The notes: a model not told the origin generated them from the sequence alone. A DNA stretch of 64,000 bases from Acheta domesticus (GCA_031308135.1 JAHLJT010009355.1:1735217-1799216); one strand, 5' to 3'; positions 34,500-46,639 are shown, numbered from the stretch's first letter. Program-made: numbers and translations.

Positions 34500-34915
34500 A
34501 TCAATATATTGATACATTGGCAGGGTTTTCCCAACCAGGTATCTCCCACTAGCGGAGCACCGTCTCAGCCGGGACAAGCTCTAAGATCCCGACCGTTCAT
34601 CTGATAAGTGTGGTAGTGAAGTGCATACAAGTTCAAATGTATGTAAGGTGTGGACGATAGGACAAAGAAGGGAAAGGAAAGATCGAGCGGTGTCCATGGC
34701 CATTTGTTAGGGTACTGCTCCGACACTCGCCTTGTGTTGGTAGGAGAAATCAAGGAAAACTACCGATCAGAGTAGTCGACCGCTGGAATTCTCTTCCAGG
34801 TAGCGACTGAATTCGACGTATCTATGTAGCTAGCGTCAAAAATCCTGCCGCCGTCGGGACTCAAACCTAGGACCTCCCGGTCAGAGGCACGGTAGTGACA
34901 TCAGTTGATGCATTG
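34500..34915 (-). mobile_element. R1 SINE-like repeat, copy 3, with the clearest head
   Basis: On the minus strand the head is 'gggaggtcctaggtttgag' followed by 'tcccgacggcggcagg', containing the B-box-like word GGTTTGAGTCC. The body 'gagaattccagcggtcg' follows, and the tail ends near 34,500 in 'gcttgtcccggctgag'. It is shorter than the tails at 33 and 50 kb. It lies directly against the mariner remnant. Confidence 0.65.
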
Positions 34916-34919
34916 AGAC

Positions 34920-35610
34920 CCCTCTTTCACTTCACTGCATTGATAATCTTCAAAACCGTAACATATAAAAATTTTATCATTTTTTACTACTCATGTTTCC
35001 TTGCATCCCGCTACATCTCCATCACTTTACGCATGTCTACTTACACATCTGTTCTATCTTTAAATCTCCCATGTCAGTTTTGATCTTTTTCGATTTTGAA
35101 TCGCTCAGTATCCACCTCCAATTCCTTTTCTTTTACTGGCTTTTTTATTTCTTAGATCAGCATCTCTACACCCTACGTGAATATTATGTCTATCATATTG
35201 ACTTCAACCAACGTTTTAATCATATATTCATCATCCCAACATCGTCGCTACATTTTACAATATAATTTCAAAAATACCGTCACATTATTGCCATCAACCA
35301 GATTTCATAACAGTATTCCCCATCGTATCTGCTACTAGAAAATATATATGCAATGTGTGTGTTGCACGTTGCCAGCGTTTCCTTAAATCAAGATGGGCAC
35401 TGTTTGAATCACTAAGGTTGCGAATTCGAAAAATAGTGCAGTAGTCTACGCATAGGGCGATGACTGCCAACAGAAATCATTGTCAATCACATTACTGTAC
35501 GTTTATAACTACAATAAGATTAGTAGTTGTAGCCTTATAAAAATTCAGTTTCATTTTTGAGGTTCTCTGAGCGTGAATTGATGGCAATTAGTCAGAAAGC
35601 TCCTCTTACG
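34920..35610. other. Noncoding stretch, nothing recognised
   Basis: AT-rich, short frames only. Confidence 0.4.
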
Positions 35611-35624
35611 AACACGCTCTAGTG

Positions 35625-35911
35625 CAGGGCTGTCCAACGTAAAAGGGCTTATGGGCCACACATTAAATTCTAGTTCAGCCGCGGGCCGCATTGTCCTTTA
35701 AGATGGTTATACTCGAATTACTGAGATGATCATGCAACAAATTTTTATTAGATACAACTTTTATTCAACATACTTAACGATTGATGTACGTACGACGAGA
35801 AAATTAATACATCATTACATAAAAATAAGATTAATTGTGCAATTGGATTGTATTTGGATGGTATATTAAAATGTTTCAAAGCTGTCGCGGGCCTCCCGTT
35901 GGAAAGCCCTG
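35625..35911. mobile_element. hAT-type miniature element, 287 bp, uninterrupted
   Basis: Terminal repeats are 'cagggctgtccaac' and 'gttggaaagccctg', an exact 5/5 pair at the outermost bases with more pairing inside. They are flanked by ctctagtg (35,617-35,624) and atctagtt (35,912-35,919), 6 of 8 matching, with the central TA of the Buster-type duplication. The interior matches the outer parts of the 17.8-18.6 kb copy. TTAA at 35,698-35,701 marks where that copy received its insertion. Confidence 0.85.
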
Positions 35912-36179
35912 ATCTAGTTAATGTTAAAAGCATAATGTCTCTACGAAAGATTCCATTCCATTGCATTGTATCTACTCAGACGATTGAAAATTCTCTAACC
36001 TCGCGTACAGAAACGGATAGTTAAAGACCTGAGGTTAGATGACCCACTGAGCTCATTATTTCAGTATACAGAAAACGTATCCCCCGGACGTAAGCAATAC
36101 TTTAATGCTAATTATAAATCAATACATTTAGACAAAATTATGCTAATCGAATATTTTTCAAGAACAGCCGAAATACTCG

Positions 36180-36400
36180 CAACAATAGTTTAATTAGCGG
36201 TTCTATCGGCACCCAGATGGCTGTGGCGCGTGTGCTTGGCTGGCCCTCCAGCGCTCATCACATCGCCCTCACTTCCCCCCCCCCGCCAGCGTCCGATGGC
36301 GGCGTTCAATTTATCTGGCGCCGCCCTTATGAATAGGCGCGGCCGCCAGCGCTCCACTGATGTGAAATTGGCGCTTATGAAAGGTTGCCGGCGGAGCCGA
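36180..36400. promoter_or_regulatory. Candidate regulatory block
   Basis: A unique, non-tandem, GC-balanced stretch with 'gtttaattagcgg' and 'cccttatgaataggcgcgg', bordered by AT-rich DNA and C-rich repeats. It looks like possible conserved noncoding DNA, but conservation cannot be tested here. Confidence 0.25.
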
Positions 36401-36640
36401 CGCCCCACCCCGCCTCACCCCCCTTTGCCTCATCCCCGCCCCACCCCCCTTCGCCCCGCCTCTCCCCGAGCCACGCTCCGTTCCCCCTCACCACCATCAT
36501 TGCAACACCCCCCCGTTCCCCCTCACCCCCACCCTGTTGCAACACCACCACCCCCGTCGCAAAACCTGTCGCTCACCCTGCCACACGCCCCGGCGCTCAA
36601 CCCGTCACCAATCCCGCCTGTTGCCGTATTTGCTTACTGG
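36400..36640. repeat. C-rich low-complexity DNA
   Basis: CCCC-rich with 'caccaccac'-like words. Pro/Ser frames are artefacts. Confidence 0.55.
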
Positions 36641-36707
36641 TAAGTCTTGGCCTACCCCCAACCCTGCATCAAGTCATCGAACCCAGCCACACAAGTTGCA
36701 CTAACCC

Positions 36708-36832
36708 TGACGCCCGCCCTGACGCCCGCCCTGACGCCCGCCCTGACGCCCGCCCTGACGCCCGCCCTGACGCCCGCCCTGACGCCCGCCCTGACGCCCG
36801 CCCTGACGCCCGCCCTGACGCCCGCCCTACCA
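36708..36832. repeat. 12-bp minisatellite (gacgcccgccct), about 10 copies
   Basis: A perfect array of 'gacgcccgccct'. It differs from the 27-kb dodecamer (cacgcccgccct in the same register) by a single base. Confidence 0.95.
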
Positions 36833-36952
36833 TCTTACAACCTTCTATCTTCTACCTCTCTCGCCCGCACTCTCCCCTGCTGTGTTAGTAGTGGGAGCGG
36901 TGCAGGGCGCGCTTCGGGGCGAGGCTGCCCGGCGCATGCATATTCAGCGGCT

Positions 36953-37042
36953 GCCCGCCCGCCCGCCCGCCCGCCCGCCCGCCCGCCCGCCCGCCCGCCC
37001 GCCCGCCCGCCCGCCCGCCCGCCCGCCCGCCCGCCCGCCCGC
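36953..37042. repeat. CCCG tetranucleotide array, about 22 copies
   Basis: An uninterrupted 'gccc' run of roughly 90 bp. The minus strand is a perfect GGGC repeat with G-quadruplex potential. Confidence 0.95.
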
Positions 37043-37198
37043 CTTCGCCCTTTTTACGAGGCGACCGAACGCCCGCTCGCTCGTTTTCTCACCCTCCCGC
37101 TCGTCTACCCCACACTCGCTACCCACTCTCCTGACTTCCATACGCCCCCCGTTCGTCCATCCGTCCGTCCATCCACAAGCACGTCTGCCCATGCAACC

Positions 37199-37480
37199 GC
37201 CCGTCCGCCAGTCACCCCGTCCGCCAGTCACCCCGTCCGCCAGTCACCCCGTCCGCCAGTCACCCCGTCCGCCAGTCACCCCGTCCGCCAGTCACCCCGT
37301 CCGCCAGTCACCCCGTCCGCCAGTCACCCCGTCCGCCAGTCACCCCGTCCGCCAGTCACCCCGTCCGCCAGTCACCCCGTCCGCCAGTCACCCCGTCCGC
37401 CAGTCACCCCGTCCGCCAGTCACCCCGTCCACCAGTCACCCTGTCCACCAGACACCCCGTCCGCCAGTCACCCCGTCCCC
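37199..37480. repeat. 16-bp minisatellite, about 17 copies
   Basis: The unit is 'ccgtccgccagtcacc' (word gtccgcca at 37,203, 37,219, 37,235 and so on). The last few units are variants ('gtccaccag'). A period of 16 cycles through three frames, giving a 16-residue peptide repeat that is an artefact. Confidence 0.95.
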
Positions 37481-37489
37481 CGAACACTC

Positions 37490-37860
37490 GCCTGCCCAAT
37501 TCCTATTTTTGAAATCACAGAAAGGCGATTAATATTTTATTAAATAAATAGTTTACTTTATACAATTAACTATAATGTCTCTTACAACAATTTCACTTAA
37601 ATATTGTTTTAAATTTTTTATATATTTCATGCTGTTAACATAAACCTTGTATTGCTTAGAATGAAACGTGTTATGAAGTATCACGTCCATCCTCGCGTAT
37701 ACGTGAGGATGACTCAGTTGTTTAGAATTATTAATGACAACCAAATATAAATTGTTAAGAGTTCTGCGGGCGTTTTGACTACTCTTCTTCCTTGCCAAAC
37801 ACCATTATTATCTTACGTTTCGTTTTAAGCATTAAGATATATCTTATGTTAACATAAGCG
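37490..37860. other. AT-rich noncoding with a 24-bp near-palindrome
   Basis: 'catcctcgcgtatacgtgag' plus 'gatg' around 37,688-37,711 is a near-perfect palindrome. Nothing else is recognised. Confidence 0.4.
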
Positions 37861-37869
37861 CCGATCTCC

Positions 37870-38310
37870 CGCAAGTCTCTTTTCTTTCCAAAGCGCGCCT
37901 CTCTCCTTCGCTTCCAGATTTCTCCAGCGCGACGCCCGTCCCTTCTCCTCCCCCATTCCTTCTCCCTTTCCTCCCCCTCCTCAGGCCCTTCCTCCTCCCC
38001 TCCTCCACCCCTTTTCTCCCTCTTCTTCCTCCATCTCCACCCCTCCACCGTCCCCCCTCCTCACCTTCCTCCGCATCTCCCCCTTGCCCTCCTCCGCTTC
38101 TCCTCATTCCTCCTTCTCCCTACTCATTCCTCCTCCGCCCCTCCCCCTCCACCCCTTCCCCTCCTCTCCTCCCACCCCTCAACCTCCCCTCCTCCCATCC
38201 CCTACTTCCCCTCCCCTATTCCCCTATTCCCCCCCCCAACCCCCTCCCTCTCCCCTCCTCCATCCCTCCTCCTCTCTACTCCTACCTCCTCCCCCTCCCC
38301 CCGCCGCTGG
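37870..38310. repeat. Polypyrimidine tract, about 440 bp
   Basis: Almost only C and T (ctcctcccc-type words) on the plus strand, with few purines. Such tracts can form triplex (H-) DNA. The open frames on both strands are compositional. Confidence 0.8.
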
Positions 38311-38319
38311 TCCTGCTGC

Positions 38320-38545
38320 TGCTTGGACGCCCGCGAACTGCGCCACGGCGGCGCCTCTATTTCACCGCCAGCGCTGCGTTCGACGCCTCGGCTCGGCGCC
38401 GGCGACGCCGTCGCGGCCGCGCCTTTGGCGTCGTTTTCACGCGCCGTTATGGCCGCGAACGACGCCAGCGCGCACTTTGCTCTGCGCGTTCCGAGAACGG
38501 ATTTCGCGCGGCGTGTGGTTGGAATGGGATCGCTGCATATGAACG
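38320..38545. other. CpG-rich block
   Basis: CpG-dense unique DNA after the pyrimidine tract, with 'gcgccgttatggccgcg'. It could be regulatory; no motif is decisive. Confidence 0.3.
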
Positions 38546-38549
38546 CATT

Positions 38550-41395
38550 TGTTTGATGGAGTGTTCTACTTTCTTGTGGCCTTCTCAATTATTTTTGCAA
38601 TTCACTTAATGTACCAACAAAAAATAGGATTTGGAGTATACGTTTTCTAACGATCTGCGTGGCTTTTTCTTGAAAATATGTTAAAATCATTTTCATATTT
38701 CTTTTTATATGAGTAACTTATGAGGTTTCATTATATCTGTTATATTCTTCCGTCTGATACGTATTTCAAGAGAATGAAAGCTCGATGTCCAAACATTTCT
38801 TCCTTATTTTCGTTCCATTGGATATTGAAAATTTCGGAGAGTGAATCACTGTATTATTGAAGCAATATACAATATATTTCTAGAAAAAATTAATAAAAAT
38901 ATGGAACTACACTAAAGTTCAAATGCGATTCTTGATTATGTTAGTTATGTCCTTACTGCTTATGAAGTTAATCTGCAGTAGTGTTTTCCATGAATAGATA
39001 ATTGCATCATCACCCAATATTCCCGTTATTTTCAATTTGTAGGTATAAGTCCAAGATATTTTAGATGAAATAATATTTAAAATGCTATTATGTTTTTAGA
39101 AATATATTTAAACTCCCTTAGTAATATTTAAATGCCTTGAAGTAAAGGGGAAAATAGGCATAATTCAGAGCATTCATCAAAGTCTACATTAAAAAATTTG
39201 CATATACATTATATATTATAACAAAATTTTATAAAAATAGTTTTTTTTTCATATTAGCTAGATTCAAAATGTTTACTCAGTTATGCATAAATAATTGTAA
39301 ATGAACTAATAACCTTTCTTACATTCAATTGGAGAGAATGGTCTTTGTGACCACAATGATAGTGAAACAGTTAACCACATCATTGGGGAAGTAATTGACA
39401 GTTTCGAAAATCCTGTTGTTCTACATTTCACCCTTCCCCAAGCGCAATAGCGCGCCTATTCAATTCTGTCACGGACGTATCCCGAAGAAATTCTCGTGCA
39501 TCGCGTTGTTACGTGGATGTAGCCCACCGCGAGTAGCATTACGCTAAAGACTCGAGGCCAGGAAATCCCATCGGCGTTGTCACGCAGTCGAATCGATGGC
39601 CGTGTGTAATACATAACAGGGGGCGGTGCTTTCATCGAATTGCTTTTGTTCCCACTCGCCGGCCATCGCCGACCATGATTGCGTCGTTCCACGCTGTGTA
39701 TGTCAGCGCACACTCTCTCCCCCGCCGTCATTACCGCTCACAGTTAAATGTGCGTTTGTACACGCGTGCGGGTTACGAGTCGATGTTTCATGTTGCGTTT
39801 AAGGCAGCGAATGTAGTACTTCTTGTTCCCGCCGCGTTGCGCGCGTGTCGCTCCACACGCGCTCGCCTTGGGCCCGACAACTCCATTCTGCCACCGGGGT
39901 GGGGCGTCAGGTCAAAATTCGGGCGTGTGGAGGGTTTTCTGGCTCCCTGGAGATGTTGGATCAGTTGTCTGCTGAAACCTATATTAACATTCAGTAAGTC
40001 TCACCAAAATATTCATTGTTGCGAGTAGTATTTTGTAGTGTCACTTTTTAAGCCCTTAAAATAATAGATAATACTTTACATACTCCTGTTTTATTGAATT
40101 AACGTATGTTAAAGTGAAAGTGGATGGTTGAGGAATATAGACCCTCCTTAGTGAATGTATACCGTGAATAAAATGTTTAGGGTGCACTACCAAACATGAA
40201 TAATACAGTACTCTACTCAAGTTTATCACAGTTACCAGACTGTGAATCTTTACAACAGAATTAATGATGATGTAGTTCGGAAATTCGAATCTCAGACTTC
40301 CGGCGGGCGTGAGGAGCACTTCGTGCTGCGTTTGGGATTTTTGTCAGAGGGCTTCAGTATTCTCACTTCGCAGCATTCTAAAAGAAACGGGGAATCTCCG
40401 TTCCGTTACCTTCTTCCTATCAATCGCAAAGATGATTTGAAAATAAAAAAATTGACTGTCGCGTTTCGCGCTCTACCGCGCCCACTCGTGTGTTTTTAGT
40501 ATTCCAAACGAACATTTTACTCATTAGGATTGGTCGTTAACACGTATTTTCAATCACTGTAAGCAAAATGAAAGATGTTGAAAGTTTGTTGATTTTTCCC
40601 ATTACTTGTAGTCTTATTTTTGTTTTTCTTTGTTGAATGGCTGAAAGAGACGAAGAAATCGGGCATTGAAGAAGAGCGATTTTTTGAATTTCTGGAAACT
40701 GCTTTATGAAAACTAATTGATGCTTTTATAAAATTTAAGGACAGTAACTATTTCATTTAATTAATTTGTCTATTTAATGATCATTTTCTATTTATTTTTC
40801 TTTGTTATATTGTTATAAACGTTTTTGAAACAATGTTTAATTTATTTTTCTATTCCTAAAACTAGCCACATTTCTGTGATTTATAAAATTTATTCACATT
40901 AAAACTGTAATGAATAGTTGTGAGTTTCAATTCTTCCTTCTTCAATTAAACAATAGAAGTTTTGAGGGTGTAAAAGACTGTTTTCTCGATGCAGCATACA
41001 GTGTTCCTACACCTCTTGTGAGTAAATTAGGCACGCCGACCGGAAGGTTAATTAAGATTATTATTGTTATGGGTATATCCATGTAAGGGATGTTCACGCG
41101 CAAACTGAACCGGTGCTTGGAGGAAAATGGCTTCACACAATTTCTTACAATGTTTCTACTGAGATCTTATTGCTTGTTATTGCTTTGCTACGGAGCTCGA
41201 TATACACTGCATAACTTACCTTGATCGAAAGAATCGCGGTCACGAGGGGAATATGAATACAGTTGAACGATGCTAAATGTTTCTGTTATGGAGGGAATTA
41301 TAGGAGGGAAATACTCCTGAAATGTCCCTTCATAATTCCTTCCAGCCGACCGGCCGACTGCAGTTAACTAGTTAATTAGTAAGTAGGTTTGAATC
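38550..41395. other. AT-rich desert with a GC-richer patch at 39.45-39.9 kb
   Basis: No gene is recognised. The patch near 39,450-39,900 is unique-looking and CpG-containing, while the flanks are AT-rich. Confidence 0.4.
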
Positions 41396-41400
41396 ATGAG

Positions 41401-41454
41401 GTTCACTTCGTTCATGAAGTTCACTTCGTTCATGAAGTTCACTTCGTTCATGAA
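41401..41454. repeat. 18-bp tandem repeat, three perfect copies
   Basis: The unit 'gttcacttcgttcatgaa' occurs three times without change. Each copy ends in the palindrome ttcatgaa. Confidence 0.95.
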
Positions 41455-41639
41455 ATAGCATGAATGCCAGCTTGATTGGCCGTTTCGCTCTTGAACAGTA
41501 TACTCATTTGAACAATCATGATGATATTTATGTAATCTTATGCTCGCAGCAAGCCCTGAGGATGGAGTAATAAAAAGCTGTCGAAACTCGACTGGCAGAA
41601 ATCTCATTATTTGACCAATACCCGTGAACCACGCAAATG

Positions 41640-42045
41640 GTATATTATGCTTGTCAGTTTTAATTTCTTTTATTAGTAGTATTTTTAGTGCAATATTATT
41701 TAAAATAAATTGATCGTAATTTCACTTTGATCCTATTTGACTAGCGCAGTTTACCCTTCGCAGGCGGGCAGGTAGCCACAGAAACTTGTGACAGGATGCG
41801 AGAGTGGAGTTCGGGACCTGTTCCGCTAGGTGGCCTTGGCTGGAATTCTTCGTGTCAATTGCCACGAAACGATTCAAAGTAAAAGTTTAACTTTTAAAAG
41901 TTGTAAAAAAAGTACCGTATGAAACTCGATGTAATGCGCATTAATACACTCGGGTGAAATTTACGATACTCGCTCATTTCTCGCTCGTATCGTAATATCA
42001 CACTCGTGTATTAATACCTATCATTACTTCATCGTTTCATTATGT
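41640..42045 (+). mobile_element. Hairpin-ended dispersed element, copy B (truncated)
   Basis: It matches copy A from 'tattatgc.tgtcagtttta' through 'ccacgaaacgattcaaagta' and 'aaagtttaac' to the terminal hairpin ('gtattaatac..atcatta', 'catcgtttcat'). The opposite end is missing. Confidence 0.75.
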
Positions 42046-42049
42046 ACAA

Positions 42050-44395
42050 TTATTAAATGTTTTACATTGTAATAAAATGCGACAGGGGAAAAAAGTGCTA
42101 TGTCGTATTATATTTAGTCTGGGAAGCTCATCGTAATTTGGCATAACACATTCCCTGAAAGAAGTGTGACCGATCACGTATTCTTATACGAAAAAAATTC
42201 GCCCTTCATCCCAAGATAGATGACTATTGACTTATGCAGTATTTGACACTGGCAACATTGAACAGCGTATCTAAATGATTAGCGTAGTAGAATCGACACC
42301 TCGAATCGACCTGCACTCACCACCTCATCAGATTCCGAAGAATAGATCGCCCATTTTGACTGGAAGCAGCTCGATGAACAGGGACGTTTTCGTCACAAGT
42401 GAAGACGTAAGAACGGAAATCTGTTACCATCTGTTTAAAAATCACTTCAGAAAGGCTCTTAAGAAGAGATAATTATTCTATTTGTAATGCTATTCATGGT
42501 GACTTGTTATTCATTAAATTATAAATGCAAATTTTCAAGTTTTTGCTTGTGAAAGATCTTAACACTTGTAGAAGCATTACGTTGATACTACGTTTTCTCT
42601 TCCACAGCCTTTTCTTTTTGTTCCTTTATTTATCCTTTTTAAATAACTATACATTTGATATACCACCCTCCTAACCACGGCATCACATGGTGACGGAAAC
42701 GGTATAAAATTGAATTCAACTAGGAGCTGATTGTGACCGGAGTACCAAGCCTCTTACGTTTCTGTAACGACACGTGGCACGGAGATGCATTTCCACGGGC
42801 ACGGCTGGATCCCGGAATTGCATTCTGCCAGGCGAGAGCAAAAGCCGTAACTACGCCACAACGCCAGATTGGTAAGTCGACTCACTCAAAATATTCCTTT
42901 TGTGATCGCCAGACAGACAGAATGTAATTCCGTTACTGCGCCCGCCACTTCGCCAAGGTCGCACGCGCCGCCTAGGATTAGTAGCTCAGAAGGGGAGAGA
43001 GAGAATTTCAATCAAGGTTAGCGGCGAATTCTATACATTTCGGTAAGAAAGATTCAACATTCTAGTCACGTCAAATTTCCTGTAAACATTTCATTTATTA
43101 AAATCTAAGTATAACATACGTATGATAGGGTAAATTGAGTGTGAACTAAAAAGTGTAGAATTACAATTGATGTGTTTTTTTCACATTTGAACATTCAAAA
43201 ACCAAGAGTCGGTGAACTAAGTCAAATCTAATTGAACGAGCAATACATTAGTATCATTTATTTGAAACGAGAGAGAAATGAGTGAGAAATAGTTTATTTA
43301 AATGCTCCACGAGTATAAATTGGTATAAAAAATCTTGTAGCTAGTATTGTTAACCTTAGAAAGATCCTTAAGGACAAAATAATTTTTTCAAAGTGTATAC
43401 AAGTGTGTGTGTTATTTAAAAAAAGTGTATTTCAATATTTTCACTGTGCTTAAGTGTCTTTTAAACATTCTTGCAAGTGCATAATTTTGTGTGTTTACGG
43501 ATTTTCTCTTTTCCTTTTCTTGGTCTTTTACAAACTGTGTATCTTTGTGATTGCAAATTATACCGTGTATGTTGACACACGGTTGTCTACACACTTTTTG
43601 TCTTAACCTTTGTCATCTGCTATCGTTATTTCCCTGAGATCACCAGTTGTAAGTTTGTACAATTTTCTTAGTGGTCGAGTACAGATCTGGACCATAAGTC
43701 ATTGTGAAGGAATGTTAGACCCTTCTCCGTAGCAAAGCACTGTATGTTGTAAGAAGCCCCATCGCCGTACAGTCGATGCGGGACTTCGCCCAGCCGGGTC
43801 GTTGTACAGTTTCGCACCGAGAAGAAGCATGAGTGATTGCACGCACCAGGACGAAGTTCGCAGTAGTGTATGCTATTAATACATTTTGTCTTATCATGAA
43901 TAATGATTAAGTCACGACATAGAATGCCTAGGATACGACATATTTACTTATCTATGTCGTTCATTTCAACTCAATGAATCCAAAATTAACGAAGTTTGGA
44001 TTACGAGATTTGGCTGCATCACAATACACCATACATACTTACGGGACATTTTAGGTTACAACTGCAACCCAATGCAAGAAACGATTGTTTAAAATGTTTC
44101 TAATAGAGGTAGCTAACTACGAGAACTCAGCCAGCAAAGAAATTTACGATGCAGTTTGTGCTGCTTAAAGTTTTTGATGAAGTGACAATGTTTCACCCCA
44201 TTGCAATGTTACCATAAGTATTTTTATTAATTTTAATATTATTTTGATAAAGATATTAATATGTAAATTCTTTTTTTTCAGGTACGTTGAGAAACAGTTT
44301 TTCAACTTGTGCTGTCCGAACGTGAGTTGAAAAATAAATCTCTTAAATACACCTTACCTCGTATTTTGTCGGGAGAGGTTTTGTGGTATGAAATT
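42050..44395. other. Mostly AT-rich noncoding DNA with one exon-like patch
   Basis: At 42,720-42,960 composition rises. A frame of about 65 codons contains a good splice-donor-like word, g|gtaagtcg, at 42,871. No domain is recognised and no acceptor or branch site can be assigned, so I do not call a gene. Confidence 0.3.
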
Positions 44396-44401
44396 GTTAG
44401 A

Positions 44402-44907
44402 GCAGCAATGTTGCCGGATTCCGGATTTTAATGATGATGCCATGTACCGGGATGAAGACATCCTGGTACGCTTGAATACCAGGATTTTAAGTCTTCGTAA
44501 TTGATGTACGATTTAAGATTCGTACATTTTTTATTCAGTCATTTAAAACTATCAATACTGCAAATAATATTTTCTCGGTGAAAACACTACTGTAAAAACG
44601 TTAAGCGTGACATAGGATAGGCATTTTTCCAACACACACTCTAGGAGAAAAGGATTTCTTAGACTGCCATTTTATGATGGAAATACTATTTTATTTCCAA
44701 AATGCTTCCATTTACTTTATTGATATAAAATATCTCGATATCGAGTTCAATTTAACGATTTTGCTGTGTTGGTTTAAAAAACATAATAGAATTATAATAT
44801 GAACAATATCATAATCAATTGTAATTGGTACCAGGCATTGTAGTGTAAGTACCAGGATTTTTGAAGGCTGGCACTGGGATGTGCATTTGATTGTCTGGCA
44901 CCGCTGC
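44402..44907 (-). mobile_element. GTTGCCAGAC-type inverted-end element, near complete
   Basis: The left end 'gcagcaatgttgccgga' and the right end 'tgtctggcaccgctgc' are inverted. Subterminal 'gaagacatcctggtacg' and 'gtaccaggatttttgaagg' recur in the other copies. Interior words near 44,712-44,750 ('gatatcgagtt') match the 62.1-62.6 kb copy in the opposite orientation. About 506 bp, no coding frame. Confidence 0.75.
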
Positions 44908-45154
44908 GTCGCCTTTCCTGGCTCAGGGGTGGATGTGCTGCTCACCTCCCTCGGCTTCGCGCCTGATCAGACTGCTTCCCGAGACATCGATCGCAGCTTA
45001 TCACGTCATCTATAGTGTTAGGCTGAAAGCTGTTGACGGAAGGCAAACAACCGGGTTCCTCAGCCTCAAAGCTCCTTGCCGTCGAATCCCCCATCTGCCT
45101 CTCTTGCTCTCATACCTTCAAACTCATCTCTGATGGTAGAAGTTTGCCTTTTAA

Positions 45155-45726
45155 CCCTCGTACCATATATGGGGTCTTTTTGGACTTCACCTTCATTCAT
45201 TTTTAAATATTTTTCTGAATATTTGCAAGATAATTTCGGGCTCCTAGTGCCATCGTGCTCTTATTGAGCAGGTACCAAACCATTTTCACACATTTTCCAA
45301 ATTTTATTAGTTATTAAATTTTTTCGTTGCATGAGACTGGTTTGATCAAAGGTATAGCCTGTTATTTTCCTATTCTTATTAGAAATATCTTGCCATGACC
45401 TTCAAATAATGTCTGTTACAGTCAATATTTGATTTCTCGAAATAATTTTGGTAAATTATTATAAATATTTCTGAAACTTTGTGTATAAACAATGGAGGTT
45501 ATGTAAGGGAGAGGCAATCCTTATATGAAATATTTAATGTAAGTAAATTACATTTACTATGTAATTGAAAATAACTAATAAAATACATACTTATATAAAA
45601 ATCTTTTACATTCAGTATATTGCCGAACACATTCGTGTTTACTACTTCCAATTTTGAGTAAAGCGCGGGGTCCAAAAAGACCCCACGTATAGTACTTGAT
45701 TGTAAATTGCAGATATGGTACGAGGG
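45155..45726 (+). mobile_element. TTAA-flanked piggyBac-type miniature element, complete
   Basis: TTAA at 45,151-45,154 and 45,727-45,730 flank the termini CCCTCGTACCATAT and (reverse strand) CCCTCGTACCATAT, a perfect 14-bp inverted pair. Subterminal 'ggggtctttttggac' occurs near both ends. TTAA duplication with CCC ends is diagnostic for the piggyBac superfamily. No transposase; 572 bp, nonautonomous. Confidence 0.93.
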
Positions 45727-45856
45727 TTAAGCGCTATTTTATTTTCTGTAAGAACATAACATATGACATAATGAGTATTTAATTGTCACCTCTCTTGTAT
45801 ACACATACAGGGAGAGATAATTGTGCTCTTGAAAACTGTTCAAAGCATTGGGAGTC

Positions 45857-45965
45857 TGGGTAGCTTAGTGGTTGGAGCAGCTGGGCGCAAACCAGAAGAC
45901 CCGAGTATGAGTCCCGGTCGGGGCATCCAATTCTTTGAACAAATTTAATTACAATGAGTATTATA
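45857..45965 (+). mobile_element. tRNA-derived SINE
   Basis: 'gggtagcttagtggttggag' is a good RNA polymerase III A box, and 'cgagtatgagtcccgg' a B box, at tRNA-like spacing. No closed tRNA acceptor stem is seen, and sequence continues past the tRNA-like part, so it is a SINE or tRNA pseudogene. Confidence 0.65.
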
Positions 45966-46632
45966 GCTTATAAGTAGGCGGCGAATTTTGATGACCTAAA
46001 ACATAAACCAAAATGATAAATAAAATGTTCTTAAAATGTTTTAAAATATTTTTAAAATGCCCTAGAAGCAAAGAATAATGACGTAAAAAAAATAAGATGA
46101 AAACATATTCGAATGAACAGCTCAAGCTGTTGGACATGTTACTGATGTAATCGAGGATTATTCTATTTGTTCAAGTGAACTCAGCTTTACTGGACTAGTC
46201 ATTTACCAGAAAGTCTTTGGTTTTAGTTATCACCGACATCGGCTGGACCGACAATGGGTCTGACAAGCGTCACAAAAATTCTTAGATTGCATGCAATGTC
46301 TGACATTACAACTTTTAAGCGAAGAAATCGAGTAGGTTACCAGGTATAGGTCCCTCCGGAATTCTGGGGAAAACTATTTGTTTCATCTCATCAATATTAT
46401 TTGAAAGTACGTGCCATTAAAATATTAAAATCTATTAAATCAGCCAAAATACATTAATAATGACATAAATGGTAAAAAATGACTTATTAGTCGAAATCGA
46501 GGAAAAATGCAAGAATGACGTCATGACGAAAATGGGTCATTTCCTTTTGTCAAACCATAAAATGAATGTCTAAGCTAAACGGAATTTTTCCAAAGTGAAA
46601 AGGAAAAAAATTGCATTTCATTATAATCCTCC
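45965..46632 (-). mobile_element. Unclassified dispersed repeat, about 660 bp, copy 2
   Basis: Reverse-complement counterpart of 21,901-22,530, collinear along its length with moderate divergence and small indels. It begins right after the SINE. Confidence 0.75.
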
Positions 46633-46639
46633 TCCTAAT

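Noticed and set aside
36647..37543. Frames with 12- and 16-residue repeats
   Set aside because: They traverse three stacked minisatellites (12, 4 and 16 bp).
45857..45965. Functional tRNA gene
   Set aside because: A- and B-box words are good, but no acceptor stem or anticodon stem closes, and the sequence continues as SINE.
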